Assembly (NCBI GenBank): GCA_024397955.1
Contig: CP073744.1
Coordinates: 2,367,001 to 2,431,000, forward strand
Direction of reading: 5' to 3'
Origin: a bacterium SCSIO 12696
GTDB lineage: Bacteria > Pseudomonadota > Gammaproteobacteria > Pseudomonadales > Porticoccaceae
Length of the DNA stretch: 64,000 bases
Below the pieces are notes generated by a model. The model saw only the letters and a program-made list of their open reading frames with translations. It did no database searches and was not told the origin of the DNA. Positions 8,564 to 15,901 of this stretch are shown one piece after another (the stretch's first letter is position 1; each line of letters opens with the position of its first letter). A program made the translations under genes and the position numbers.

Positions 8564-9739
8564 CTATGCCAAACAAGATTCGTAGATAGAGCTCAATTTT
8601 TCAGATGCAAATTTTGTGGAGTAACGTTCTTCCATGCGGAGTTTTGCTGCTTTGCCCAATTTCTGGCAGTAGTCAGGCTCGTTTAAAAGTTTTTCAAGGG
8701 AGTTACTTAATTGTTCTGCAAGGTTGTATTGCATCGGCATAAATAGCGAGTTCATATCAGGGCGATTTATTCCTTCCCAGCGATTTGTGTTGGAGTTTAA
8801 TGGAACGTTTAATAGTAAGCCTGATTGTTCATGTTCGATAGATTCAGGTATGGCGAAAATATTCGTACAAACGCTGGCAGTTCCTTCCATGCCCGCTTCT
8901 ATGGGAACCCAACCTAAAGATTCATCCAGAGTGGGGAAAAGCAGCATATCTGTACCTTTCATGAATTCTTTCACGGTGGCATTGGGTTGAGCCCCAAGTA
9001 ACTTTATCCACGGATTACTCTGGGCGCGCTGCATGATTTTTTTCGACTCTTCCGATTCCTCGCCACAGTATGTGTGCTTATCCAAGCTGGAAATGACAGA
9101 TAACTCGATATCTGCCCCTTTTTCCTGTAAGTTTTCCACGGCTAGTATACAAGCCAATAACCCTTTCCGAAGGTAATCATTGCCAACAAAAAGCAGCTGC
9201 AGTGGTCTATTGGAAACAGGTGGCTTTGGTGGGGTGTCAATTATTGTTGAGCTGCTGATGCCTCCTCGAAAAACACGTATCTTCTTTGCAATTTCATATT
9301 CACCTGCTGCCTCAAAACCTTGAATGGCAAGCTTTGCGGCACTGTCTGATAAGCCCAATAATGCTGTGCAGCGATCAGAGCGCAATGCTTTTCTAGTCAA
9401 TTCGGTTTGCCAGTTTTTCACTGGACCAAAATGCCGGGGAAACTCAAGCTCAAATGAGACGATAAAGGGTGGCCCATTCATCGGAACCTTGTTAAAGGTG
9501 TGGATAAGGTCAGTTCTGGTTGGAAGTAAAATGCGGTTGTTTTCATAAAAATTATGGCGGGATGAGATCCCTTCCCAGGGTACTGTTCTCAGCTTATAGA
9601 AATTATAGTTATCTGGTTTCAGCGCATAGCTAACTTTTTCGAGTCCATAACAAGGACTAACTATTCCGATGTTGATGCCACCTGGGGCAAGGTTGATAGG
9701 TTCTCTATCAGGTATTTTAATGGCATTTAACGAGGTCAT
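8564..9739 (-). CDS. Glycosyltransferase family 4
   Basis: A 391-residue GT-B glycosyltransferase, recognised from LQLLFVGNDYLRKGL in the mid-region and PTLDESLGWVPIEAGMEG at about residues 266-284, followed by IPESIEHEQSGLLL, the donor-sugar site. Its ATG overlaps the stop of the upstream GT-C gene (ATGA at 9736-9739), so translation is coupled. It is the last gene of the four-gene - strand operon and its stop is 2 bp from a convergent gene. Donor and acceptor are unknown. Confidence 0.75.
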   Translation of the reverse strand: MTSLNAIKIPDREPINLAPGGINIGIVSPCYGLEKVSYALKPDNYNFYKLRTVPWEGISSRHNFYENNRILLPTRTDLIHTFNKVPMNGPPFIVSFELEFPRHFGPVKNWQTELTRKALRSDRCTALLGLSDSAAKLAIQGFEAAGEYEIAKKIRVFRGGISSSTIIDTPPKPPVSNRPLQLLFVGNDYLRKGLLACILAVENLQEKGADIELSVISSLDKHTYCGEESEESKKIMQRAQSNPWIKLLGAQPNATVKEFMKGTDMLLFPTLDESLGWVPIEAGMEGTASVCTNIFAIPESIEHEQSGLLLNVPLNSNTNRWEGINRPDMNSLFMPMQYNLAEQLSNSLEKLLNEPDYCQKLGKAAKLRMEERYSTKFASEKLSSIYESCLA

Positions 9740-11502
9740 TTTTGGCCTTCTTTCAGCGCTGAAAGGTCTTTGTGGTCCGTGCAGTCAAATACAGTAACGT
9801 TAGGCTCTAGAAAGAACGGCTTTCTGGCATCGAATGATACTGCTTTGGAGCAGTTTTTTTCCAGTTCGCTGTAAAAGTTAAAAAACTGTGGTACACCACT
9901 CTCATTCAAAAAATACTCATAATTTGATACGACCAAGATGCTGAACCCTTTCGATGTCCAGTATTTTAAATGCCACTCTTCATCCTGAAGGGGCCATGCG
10001 AAAGGTTTTACTGCGCCTTCTAGGCTGTCGTCGTCCGCCTTTTCCAAGCCAAACATTACTCCAGGCAACCCATAATAATAAACTGCATCGGGGTCAGACG
10101 ATTCGATTAAGCGCTCTTGAGCTTGTTCGGGTAGCGTGATGCCATATTTGTCAGCAAGGTTTTGATGTCTCCTTCGCTCATCGGTTTGCGCTATTTTTTG
10201 CTTGGGCAAGCGGATTTCAAATGAAGTTAAAATTTTTCTATCTTTGTAGTTAGCATTAATGAAATCTGCTACTTCATCAGCGATCGGCTTTGAAAGTGCT
10301 TGCCGCCATATCTCTATTGAGCCAAGTAAAGAAACAGACAAAAAAGCCGCTAATGTCAAACCGCATGCCAGCTTTGTTCGCTTGGGCCGATCTTTGTGAA
10401 ATATCGCATCTGTAATCACTAGAGCAGCAAAAAGCTGCATACACGTGAAGTAAGGTATCCAAAGACCTGAGTGTTGTCGCGATCCAGAAATCACAATAAC
10501 AACAATCATTGAGATAAATGTGGCCGTCCAAAATAAATTGATTAAGCTCTTCGAACCTATCGCACAATACTTTGAGTTTATATAAAAAGGTGTAAGCAGG
10601 AACAGGACTGTAGCTATCCAATTGATGCCATAGGATGGGTGTCCGGCCCAGTATGCCCATGCGGAAAAGCTGCTTACTAGCCCTTCCTCGCTTCTGACGG
10701 ACATTTGCGCTTGAATTTTTTGATAATCAATAAAATTTTGTATGTCTAATAAAATTCCGATATTTAACACGCACCATATTGGTAGCATGAATGCGGACGA
10801 AATAAGAATTGTTTTAACGCCCAGCTGAGCACCATATCGGAGAGAGAAGAGTATTAAATGGCCGAGCATAAGTGGTGCGGCCATAATAACGTAAGAATGT
10901 TTAAAGCTAACTGCTAAGGCGATGCTTACACCCAGGAAGAAATCATATTTTAGGCTATGAGGATTATCGTTTTTTTTCAGAATGGCAATGAAAACCAGCA
11001 CTGAGCAAACGGATAAAGGAATGTCGCTCTTGGATATGTGACATAGAAATATCATTGCTGGAATTAGCAATCCAAGAATTCCGATAGTAAGACAGCTCTT
11101 TGAAGATAATCGTAACGACTTCGCGAAAATATAAAACAAAGGAGCGATAATTGCTCCCATGGCAGCAGTAACTGTGCGAGCTGTTAAATAAAAGGCTGTT
11201 GGATCCGCAAAGTATTGTGCGCGAAATTCTGCGGTGCTGTGCCAAATAGGGATGATTCGGCCAATAGCATAAAGAATGCCAAGAAAAACTGCATTTATGT
11301 AGTTTAGTAAAGGAGGGTAAAAGTGCTGACCAGGTATCAGTTGCCCAGTTAGAACCTTTGCTGCTTCATTGACTCGCTCGTCCCCGTGCCAGTAACCGTA
11401 GTTCACTCCGATAAGACGAAGCGCAAAAGCCAGTATAAAGAGGAATAAGAAGATTCTTTTTGGTGGCGCGTCGGCAATGTGTTGGAAATAACGACTGAGC
11501 AT
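9736..11502 (-). CDS. GT-C glycosyltransferase, GT39/ArnT-like membrane protein
   Basis: A 588-residue membrane protein with about 10-12 hydrophobic segments followed by a soluble C-terminal region. The first periplasmic loop holds the acidic pair of the PMT/ArnT superfamily (YWHGDERVNE, Asp41 and Glu42), followed by FYPPLLNYINAVFLG. Such GT-C enzymes take a sugar from a polyprenyl-phosphate carrier and transfer it in the periplasm to lipid, glycan or protein. The placement downstream of a UbiA-like fusion and a small EamA/SMR-like transporter fits this: one makes the lipid-linked sugar, one flips it, and this protein uses it (inference). It overlaps the next gene by 4 bp. Confidence 0.75.
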   Translation of the reverse strand: MLSRYFQHIADAPPKRIFLFLFILAFALRLIGVNYGYWHGDERVNEAAKVLTGQLIPGQHFYPPLLNYINAVFLGILYAIGRIIPIWHSTAEFRAQYFADPTAFYLTARTVTAAMGAIIAPLFYIFAKSLRLSSKSCLTIGILGLLIPAMIFLCHISKSDIPLSVCSVLVFIAILKKNDNPHSLKYDFFLGVSIALAVSFKHSYVIMAAPLMLGHLILFSLRYGAQLGVKTILISSAFMLPIWCVLNIGILLDIQNFIDYQKIQAQMSVRSEEGLVSSFSAWAYWAGHPSYGINWIATVLFLLTPFYINSKYCAIGSKSLINLFWTATFISMIVVIVISGSRQHSGLWIPYFTCMQLFAALVITDAIFHKDRPKRTKLACGLTLAAFLSVSLLGSIEIWRQALSKPIADEVADFINANYKDRKILTSFEIRLPKQKIAQTDERRRHQNLADKYGITLPEQAQERLIESSDPDAVYYYGLPGVMFGLEKADDDSLEGAVKPFAWPLQDEEWHLKYWTSKGFSILVVSNYEYFLNESGVPQFFNFYSELEKNCSKAVSFDARKPFFLEPNVTVFDCTDHKDLSALKEGQK

Positions 11503-11531
11503 TCGCTTTTTCTCTTAGATATGCGGTGTTT

Positions 11532-11894
11532 TTAGCGTGTCAGCAGAAATAGCCCGGCAACAATGATAAGGGTTCCTGCTATCTTGTTGACGCTCACTGT
11601 TTCGCCAAGTAATCCGACGCCCATAAAAAGAACCATAATAAAGCTGATTCCGACAAAGGGGTAAGCGAGGGATAGTTCTGTATTTTTTAAGGCAAAAAGC
11701 CATAACACAGTTCCTACTCCATACAATGCAAGACCAATTAGAACGAATGGAGAAGTCAATAGGTGGAAGGCGCGAACAATAGTACTGTCATCGTGCATAT
11801 GAGTTATGGTAGATACACCATACTTAAAAGAAACCTGTGCGATGGCAGACAAAGTGACGCTGCTAAGAATGATCCATAAATTGCTCATACTCAT
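11532..11894 (-). CDS. Small EamA/SMR-type transporter (ArnE/F-like flippase candidate)
   Basis: A 120-residue protein with four hydrophobic helices, the size and shape of the small multidrug resistance/ArnE-ArnF group. The first helix SAIAQVSFKYGVS matches the SMR/EmrE-like start, and LAYPFVGISFIMVLFMGVGL plus the GETVSVNKIAGTLIIVAGLF end match the last two helices. It starts 3 bp after the stop of the HAD-UbiA gene and is followed 29 bp later by the GT-C gene. In this setting a flippase for a polyprenyl-phosphate-linked monosaccharide is the best guess. These proteins act as dimers; no partner subunit is encoded next to it, so it may be a homodimer. Confidence 0.7.
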   Translation of the reverse strand: MSMSNLWIILSSVTLSAIAQVSFKYGVSTITHMHDDSTIVRAFHLLTSPFVLIGLALYGVGTVLWLFALKNTELSLAYPFVGISFIMVLFMGVGLLGETVSVNKIAGTLIIVAGLFLLTR

Positions 11895-11897
11895 AAT

Positions 11898-13340
11898 TTA
11901 AAAACTCACGGGGATCAATTTGGCGGTAATTACAGCGATGCCCGCTAACAGTACAGATACCAAGCTGATTTTATCTTTCAGGGCGAAAACCACGGGGTCC
12001 ATGCTTATTTTCCCGCGCTTTGCCCATAACCAAGCTCGGTATATCCAGAATAGAAGGAGTGGGCAAATTAGCCATAAAATTTGAGGCGACGCGTAGGACT
12101 CCACTACATACTCACTGTTTAGGTAAAGGCTTAATGTCAACGTTGCCAAGCCGCCATTGACAATGCCTGTTGTCATAATTACGTCAATCTCATCTTTCTT
12201 GTAATTGCGGCCATTCACCTTTTCTTGGTCGGACAGTGAAGATACTTCTATATAGCGCTTCATGTAGGCAAGGCTAAGGAAGAAGAAAACCGAGAAGTTG
12301 AGCAGCCAAGGAGATAGGGGAGCTGCTATGACAGTACTTCCGGCAACAATGCGGATAGTGTAGAGGCAAGTTAATGAAATGACATCAATGGTTGAATAGT
12401 GCTTTAAATAAAACGAATAAAGGTTCGTAATTAAAAAGTAAACGGAAAGCACAATGACGGTTTTTGTATTTAGCAGCAGGCTGCACGCCAAGAAGGCAGA
12501 TAAAATCAAGATAGCACTACTAATGGCGCCAGCTCTGATCGAAAGGTTGCCCGAAGCGAAAGGCCTGTTTTTCTTTTCCGGGTGTGTTCTATCGGACTCA
12601 ATATCGAGAAGGTCATTTACGATATAGATTCCAGATGCACAGAAAGAGAATGCGAAGAAAGCGACAACAGAAAGGCCGACAGAGGCAATATCCAAATATT
12701 GGTGGGAGAAAATAAGCGGAACGAATATTAGACAATTCTTGGCCCACTGGTGAGGCCTGGCTGCTTTGCAAATTATTTTTAGCAAAGGGGGTTTGTTTCT
12801 AACGTCAACAGTTGTTTTGCTGTGATCTTGCGTAAGCTGGCTAATATTGGCTGACGGGTTAACAAATCCCCGGTAACTGGCGGCTTCCCAGATTGGGAGG
12901 TCGGCTTTGGAGTCCCCAATGTACTCAAATTCTCCCGTCCCTGCCATTTCCTGAATTTTTGCTAGTTTGGCATCACCTTTGAGGTTTTTCCCAGGAGAAG
13001 ATGCAATCACTGCATCGAAAATGCCTAAGTGGTTGGCAACCTGTTGTGCAATGGCTTCATCCGATGCTGTTGCCAGAATAACCTTTCTCCCCAAAGCCTT
13101 TTGTGTCTTTAAGTATTCCACAACCTCAGAGTTATAAGGGAGGTACTTGGCTGAAAAGCTGTAATGGTCGGCTAGGTATCTCTTGAAGTCCGAGCGTCCT
13201 TTGAATAAGGCCTTCAGCAGTGCGGCAAACCGGTTTAAATGTTTCAAGCTGCGCGCAGCCAACTCCAGAGCAATATCGCCCTTTATAAGCGTGCCATCCA
13301 TATCAACGAATATGGGGGCTGAGGTCTGTGGGTGTGACAT
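11898..13340 (-). CDS. HAD phosphatase fused to UbiA-family prenyl/phosphoribosyl transferase
   Basis: A 480-residue fusion. Residues 1-190 are a HAD hydrolase (nucleophile motif DMDGTL at 13-18; ATASDE motif II; GDSKADLP near 140). Residues about 195-480 are a UbiA-type membrane transferase with ARPHQWAKN, the Mg-binding YIVNDLLDIESD near 238-248, HPEKKNRPFASG after it and YMKRYIEVSS later, resembling decaprenyl-phosphate phosphoribosyltransferase (Rv3806c type) more than quinone-pathway UbiA. The known family reaction moves 5-phosphoribose to a polyprenyl phosphate; the fused HAD part could remove the 5-phosphate. It is the first gene of an operon with a small flippase, a GT-C and a GT4. 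Substrate assignment is inference. Confidence 0.8.
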   Translation of the reverse strand: MSHPQTSAPIFVDMDGTLIKGDIALELAARSLKHLNRFAALLKALFKGRSDFKRYLADHYSFSAKYLPYNSEVVEYLKTQKALGRKVILATASDEAIAQQVANHLGIFDAVIASSPGKNLKGDAKLAKIQEMAGTGEFEYIGDSKADLPIWEAASYRGFVNPSANISQLTQDHSKTTVDVRNKPPLLKIICKAARPHQWAKNCLIFVPLIFSHQYLDIASVGLSVVAFFAFSFCASGIYIVNDLLDIESDRTHPEKKNRPFASGNLSIRAGAISSAILILSAFLACSLLLNTKTVIVLSVYFLITNLYSFYLKHYSTIDVISLTCLYTIRIVAGSTVIAAPLSPWLLNFSVFFFLSLAYMKRYIEVSSLSDQEKVNGRNYKKDEIDVIMTTGIVNGGLATLTLSLYLNSEYVVESYASPQILWLICPLLLFWIYRAWLWAKRGKISMDPVVFALKDKISLVSVLLAGIAVITAKLIPVSF

Positions 13341-13652
13341 GATGTATTAGTCGGTGGCTCTGTTTTTAGGTGTTTAGGGGCGAGCGCATACTGTGGTCGA
13401 ATTGTACCAGTGGCTTGAATGATGTGACACCGCACTACGGTGTGAGGGTGTTAATGGTCGATATGGCAGATTAATTATGAGTGTACTGCTCTGAATTTCA
13501 GAGGATTAAGGTGAGAGTGTCGGTGTCAAGGCTTGTGTTGCAGTTCTCATTCTGTGAGTGCGTTGGGTAGTTGGTGGCCTAAGACACTGACAACATCGGC
13601 AAGTATTCTCTATAATCGCGCACACTTTGTGACAAATTTTTCAGGACGTAAA
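13341..13652. promoter_or_regulatory. Divergent intergenic region with promoter and dyads
   Basis: This 312-bp gap separates the - strand HAD-UbiA operon from the + strand lipoprotein gene. It holds a dyad ACACCG-CACTA-CGGTGT at 13427-13443, a second dyad CTCTGAA-T-TTCAGAG at 13489-13503, and a good sigma-70-like promoter for the + strand gene at 13587-13616. No further gene is seen. Confidence 0.5.
13587..13616 (+). promoter_or_regulatory. Sigma-70-like promoter for the cadherin-repeat lipoprotein
   Basis: CTGACA (13587-13592) matches the -35 consensus at five of six positions and TATAAT (13611-13616) is a perfect -10; the spacer is 18 bp. The predicted transcription start is about 30 bp before the chosen ATG at 13653. 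Confidence 0.6.
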
Positions 13653-15512
13653 ATGCGACTCAAGCAGTTGAACGCCGGTGTTTTGTTGGCGGCCTCACTT
13701 ATTGTTTCATCTTGTGGCGGTGGTGGTGGCGGTGATCAGCCAACACCGGAAAACCGGGCGCCGGTGGTGTCTTCAGCAAATACAGATCAGGTGGCAACCG
13801 TCGGTAGTGCGTTTAGTTATGACGCAACACGGGGAGGTACAGTATTTCGTGATGCAGATGGCGATCGCCTGACATACAGTGTTGGTTTCAGCCCCTCCAG
13901 TAATGGCTTGGCTGCGAGCGCAGGTGCAATCAGTGGCACGCCGCAAAATGAAGAAACCACCATGGTGACCATTACCGCGAATGACGGTAACGGGGGAGTT
14001 GTAAGTGATACTTTTGCTGTTGCCGCCTCGTCTCCCGCTTCGCCTGTGAATCGAGCCCCCCAGTTATCTTCCCCTAATTCTGACCAGGTGGCCATAGTGG
14101 GTCAGTCTTTTAGTTACGATGCCACACAAGGGGGGGCGACGTTCGTTGATGCTGATGGTGACGCTCTCACTTATACAGTAGTATTTTCACCTTCAGATAA
14201 TGGTTTTGCCCATAATGCTGGCCAAGTAAGTGGCATTCCTCAGGGGGTGGCGACTACTACGGTGACTATAACGGCGGATGATGGCAATGGTGGAGTGGCA
14301 AGTGATACCTTTGCAATTACGTCTTCAGCTGTCCCACCTCCGTCGAATCGCGCTCCAGTTCTATCCTCCCCCAATGCTGATCAAGCGGCAACTGTAGGGC
14401 AGGGGTTCAGTTATGATGCCACCCAAAATGGCTCTACATTCACTGACCCTGATGGGGATGCCTTAACTTACACTATCGCGCTAAGCCCCGGCTCTAATGG
14501 CTTGTCCAGTAACGCAGGCCAGGTTACGGGTACTCCTCAGAGTGTAGAAACTACCACGGTAACTATTACGGCAGATGATGGTAGAGGGGGGGCTGTCAGT
14601 GATAGTTTCACAATTACTTCTACTCAGCCTACTAGCGGAAATCAGATTCGGAACTATATCTTTGGACACAGCCTGATTAACTTCACGGTACCTGTTCAGC
14701 CGGTTAATAGTAATGAAGCATCTGTGCCCCACTGGATGTATTTGCTTGCCCGAGAGGCGGGCCAGGAATATAGCGTTTCAGGCCAATACGGCTTTCTGAG
14801 AGAGCACGCCAATTTGCCTCCTATTGCAGATTGGGGCTTCGATATTGTGCCTACGGCCTGGGACCCAGATACGACTGGGGCGTCGTTTGCTGATGCGGAT
14901 TTCACCACCGTTTTGCTAACAGCAGGAAACTTTATTCAGCATCGCCCATCAACCAGCCCTTATGAGGGTAATAATCCTTCTGGTACTACCCCTGTTTTGG
15001 AGACCTTGAAGATTGTCGATTGGTTGCGTCAGCAAGAGCCCGGCATTGATATATACATCTATGAAAATTGGCCAGATATGGGGCCTTATGCCGCTAGCTT
15101 TCCGCCCACTAGCCAGGAATTTGCTGATTACAATGCATATGTGGTGGGGGGGTTTAATACGTGGTGGATAGACTACCATGATGCTGTTATGGCTGCTCGG
15201 CCAGACGCCAATGTGAAAATGATACCAGTCGGCCCTGTTATTACTACGGCGTTGAGCAATTCGGCATTGCAGGGTATCCCCGTTACAGAATTGTATGAGG
15301 ATGGCGCACCGCATGGTCGCCCCACCATTTACTTTTTAGCTAGCCTGGTTACGTATATGTCGGTATATGGGGTAGAGGCGCCAGGGAATTTTCAGGTTCC
15401 GTCATCTATTCACCCTTTAGTAAGGGACAACTACGCGGATATTGTCAGATTGATGTGGTCTGAGCTGCAAAACTTTAATGATGTGAACGGTAATAGCCGA
15501 GTTTTTAATTGA
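13653..15512 (+). CDS. Lipoprotein: three cadherin-like repeats plus SGNH-hydrolase-like domain
   Basis: The ATG at 13653 has AGGA six bases upstream and follows a promoter; it gives 619 residues. A lipoprotein signal (LLAASLIVSSCGGG) leads into three tandem 99-residue repeats at residues 34-132, 133-231 and 232-330, each starting NRAP and containing FSYDAT, DADGD or DPDGD, LTY and TITADDG; these look like putative-Ig/dystroglycan-type cadherin-like domains that bind Ca. Residues 330-619 strongly resemble the lipoprotein at 4950-6020, with the same candidate catalytic blocks GHSLIN (Ser340), GQYGF, TAGNF and DGAPHG. It is probably anchored in the outer membrane with the repeats as a stalk and the enzyme domain outside. 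Substrate unknown. A terminator follows at 15555. Confidence 0.7.
   Translation: MRLKQLNAGVLLAASLIVSSCGGGGGGDQPTPENRAPVVSSANTDQVATVGSAFSYDATRGGTVFRDADGDRLTYSVGFSPSSNGLAASAGAISGTPQNEETTMVTITANDGNGGVVSDTFAVAASSPASPVNRAPQLSSPNSDQVAIVGQSFSYDATQGGATFVDADGDALTYTVVFSPSDNGFAHNAGQVSGIPQGVATTTVTITADDGNGGVASDTFAITSSAVPPPSNRAPVLSSPNADQAATVGQGFSYDATQNGSTFTDPDGDALTYTIALSPGSNGLSSNAGQVTGTPQSVETTTVTITADDGRGGAVSDSFTITSTQPTSGNQIRNYIFGHSLINFTVPVQPVNSNEASVPHWMYLLAREAGQEYSVSGQYGFLREHANLPPIADWGFDIVPTAWDPDTTGASFADADFTTVLLTAGNFIQHRPSTSPYEGNNPSGTTPVLETLKIVDWLRQQEPGIDIYIYENWPDMGPYAASFPPTSQEFADYNAYVVGGFNTWWIDYHDAVMAARPDANVKMIPVGPVITTALSNSALQGIPVTELYEDGAPHGRPTIYFLASLVTYMSVYGVEAPGNFQVPSSIHPLVRDNYADIVRLMWSELQNFNDVNGNSRVFN
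13752..14640 (+). repeat. Tandem in-frame repeat, three copies of about 297 bp
   Basis: Three diverged copies begin at 13752, 14049 and 14346, each starting with codons for Asn-Arg-Ala-Pro and running 99 codons (the last about 98). They encode the cadherin-like repeats of the lipoprotein. The copies differ at many silent sites, so the duplication is old rather than a recent slippage or assembly product. Confidence 0.8.
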
Positions 15513-15554
15513 TTTTTATATAAATATTTGATTTTAAAAGATTTTTAAATAAGA

Positions 15555-15586
15555 GGCGCAGGCCATTTTTATGCCTGCGCCTTTTT
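15555..15586 (+). terminator. Intrinsic terminator
   Basis: A 9-bp perfect GC-rich stem GGCGCAGGC (15555-15563)/GCCTGCGCC (15573-15581) is followed by TTTTT. It lies 43 bp after the stop of the cadherin-repeat lipoprotein gene. Confidence 0.9.
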
Positions 15587-15790
15587 GTTTGGTGTGGCCT
15601 TGCTTGTGGCGAGAATTTTGCCTTTAGAAAATTTGAGAGATGGTGGAGCCAATTTTGTGGCGTTACTTGAATGTCTCTGAATGTGTGAAGTTATTGGGTT
15701 TTGTGAGGCGGTTCAAATTATTCTCCCGTGAACGATACGGTCGTCACAACAATGTAGTTCCTTCGTGGTATTTCACTATTTGATAGATAA

Positions 15791-15850
15791 CAATTCCGCC
15801 TAGCTACTGGGTAGTAAAGTCCTACCGCTTGGCGGCGAATTGCAGGACTT
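15791..15850 (+). promoter_or_regulatory. Candidate structured leader RNA (pseudoknot or two alternative folds)
   Basis: CAATTCCGCC (15791-15800) can pair with GGCGGCGAATTG (15831-15842, two-base bulge). Inside it, CTAC-TGG-GTAG (15804-15814) can form a hairpin. The loop segment AAGTCCT (15817-15823) can pair with AGGACTT (15844-15850), either as a pseudoknot with the first stem or as an alternative hairpin with CCGC-TTG-GCGG (15825-15835). It matches no riboswitch class that I recognise. It lies about 50 bases before the cytochrome start codon. Confidence 0.35.
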
Positions 15851-15901
15851 GGCTTGCGCCCAGGTTTCTTTAATAAGAGCGAACTGATTTCTAGACATCT
15901 T

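Larger units (their letters stand above)
15513..15901 (+). other. 389-bp intergenic region with terminator and structured leader
   Basis: The region starts with the intrinsic terminator of the lipoprotein gene (15555-15586). A middle part of about 200 bp shows nothing definite. It ends with a possible structured leader RNA (15791-15850) just before the start of the large cytochrome gene at 15902. No credible gene is encoded; the frame open to 15854 begins at a TTG with no support. Confidence 0.5.

Noticed and set aside
13752..14640. Assembly duplication
   Set aside because: The three repeats differ at many silent sites and keep frame, so they are true protein repeats.
15791..15850. Cyclic-di-GMP (GEMM) or other known riboswitch
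   Set aside because: The conserved GEMM core bases could not be found; only generic pairing is seen, so it is reported as an unknown structured leader.
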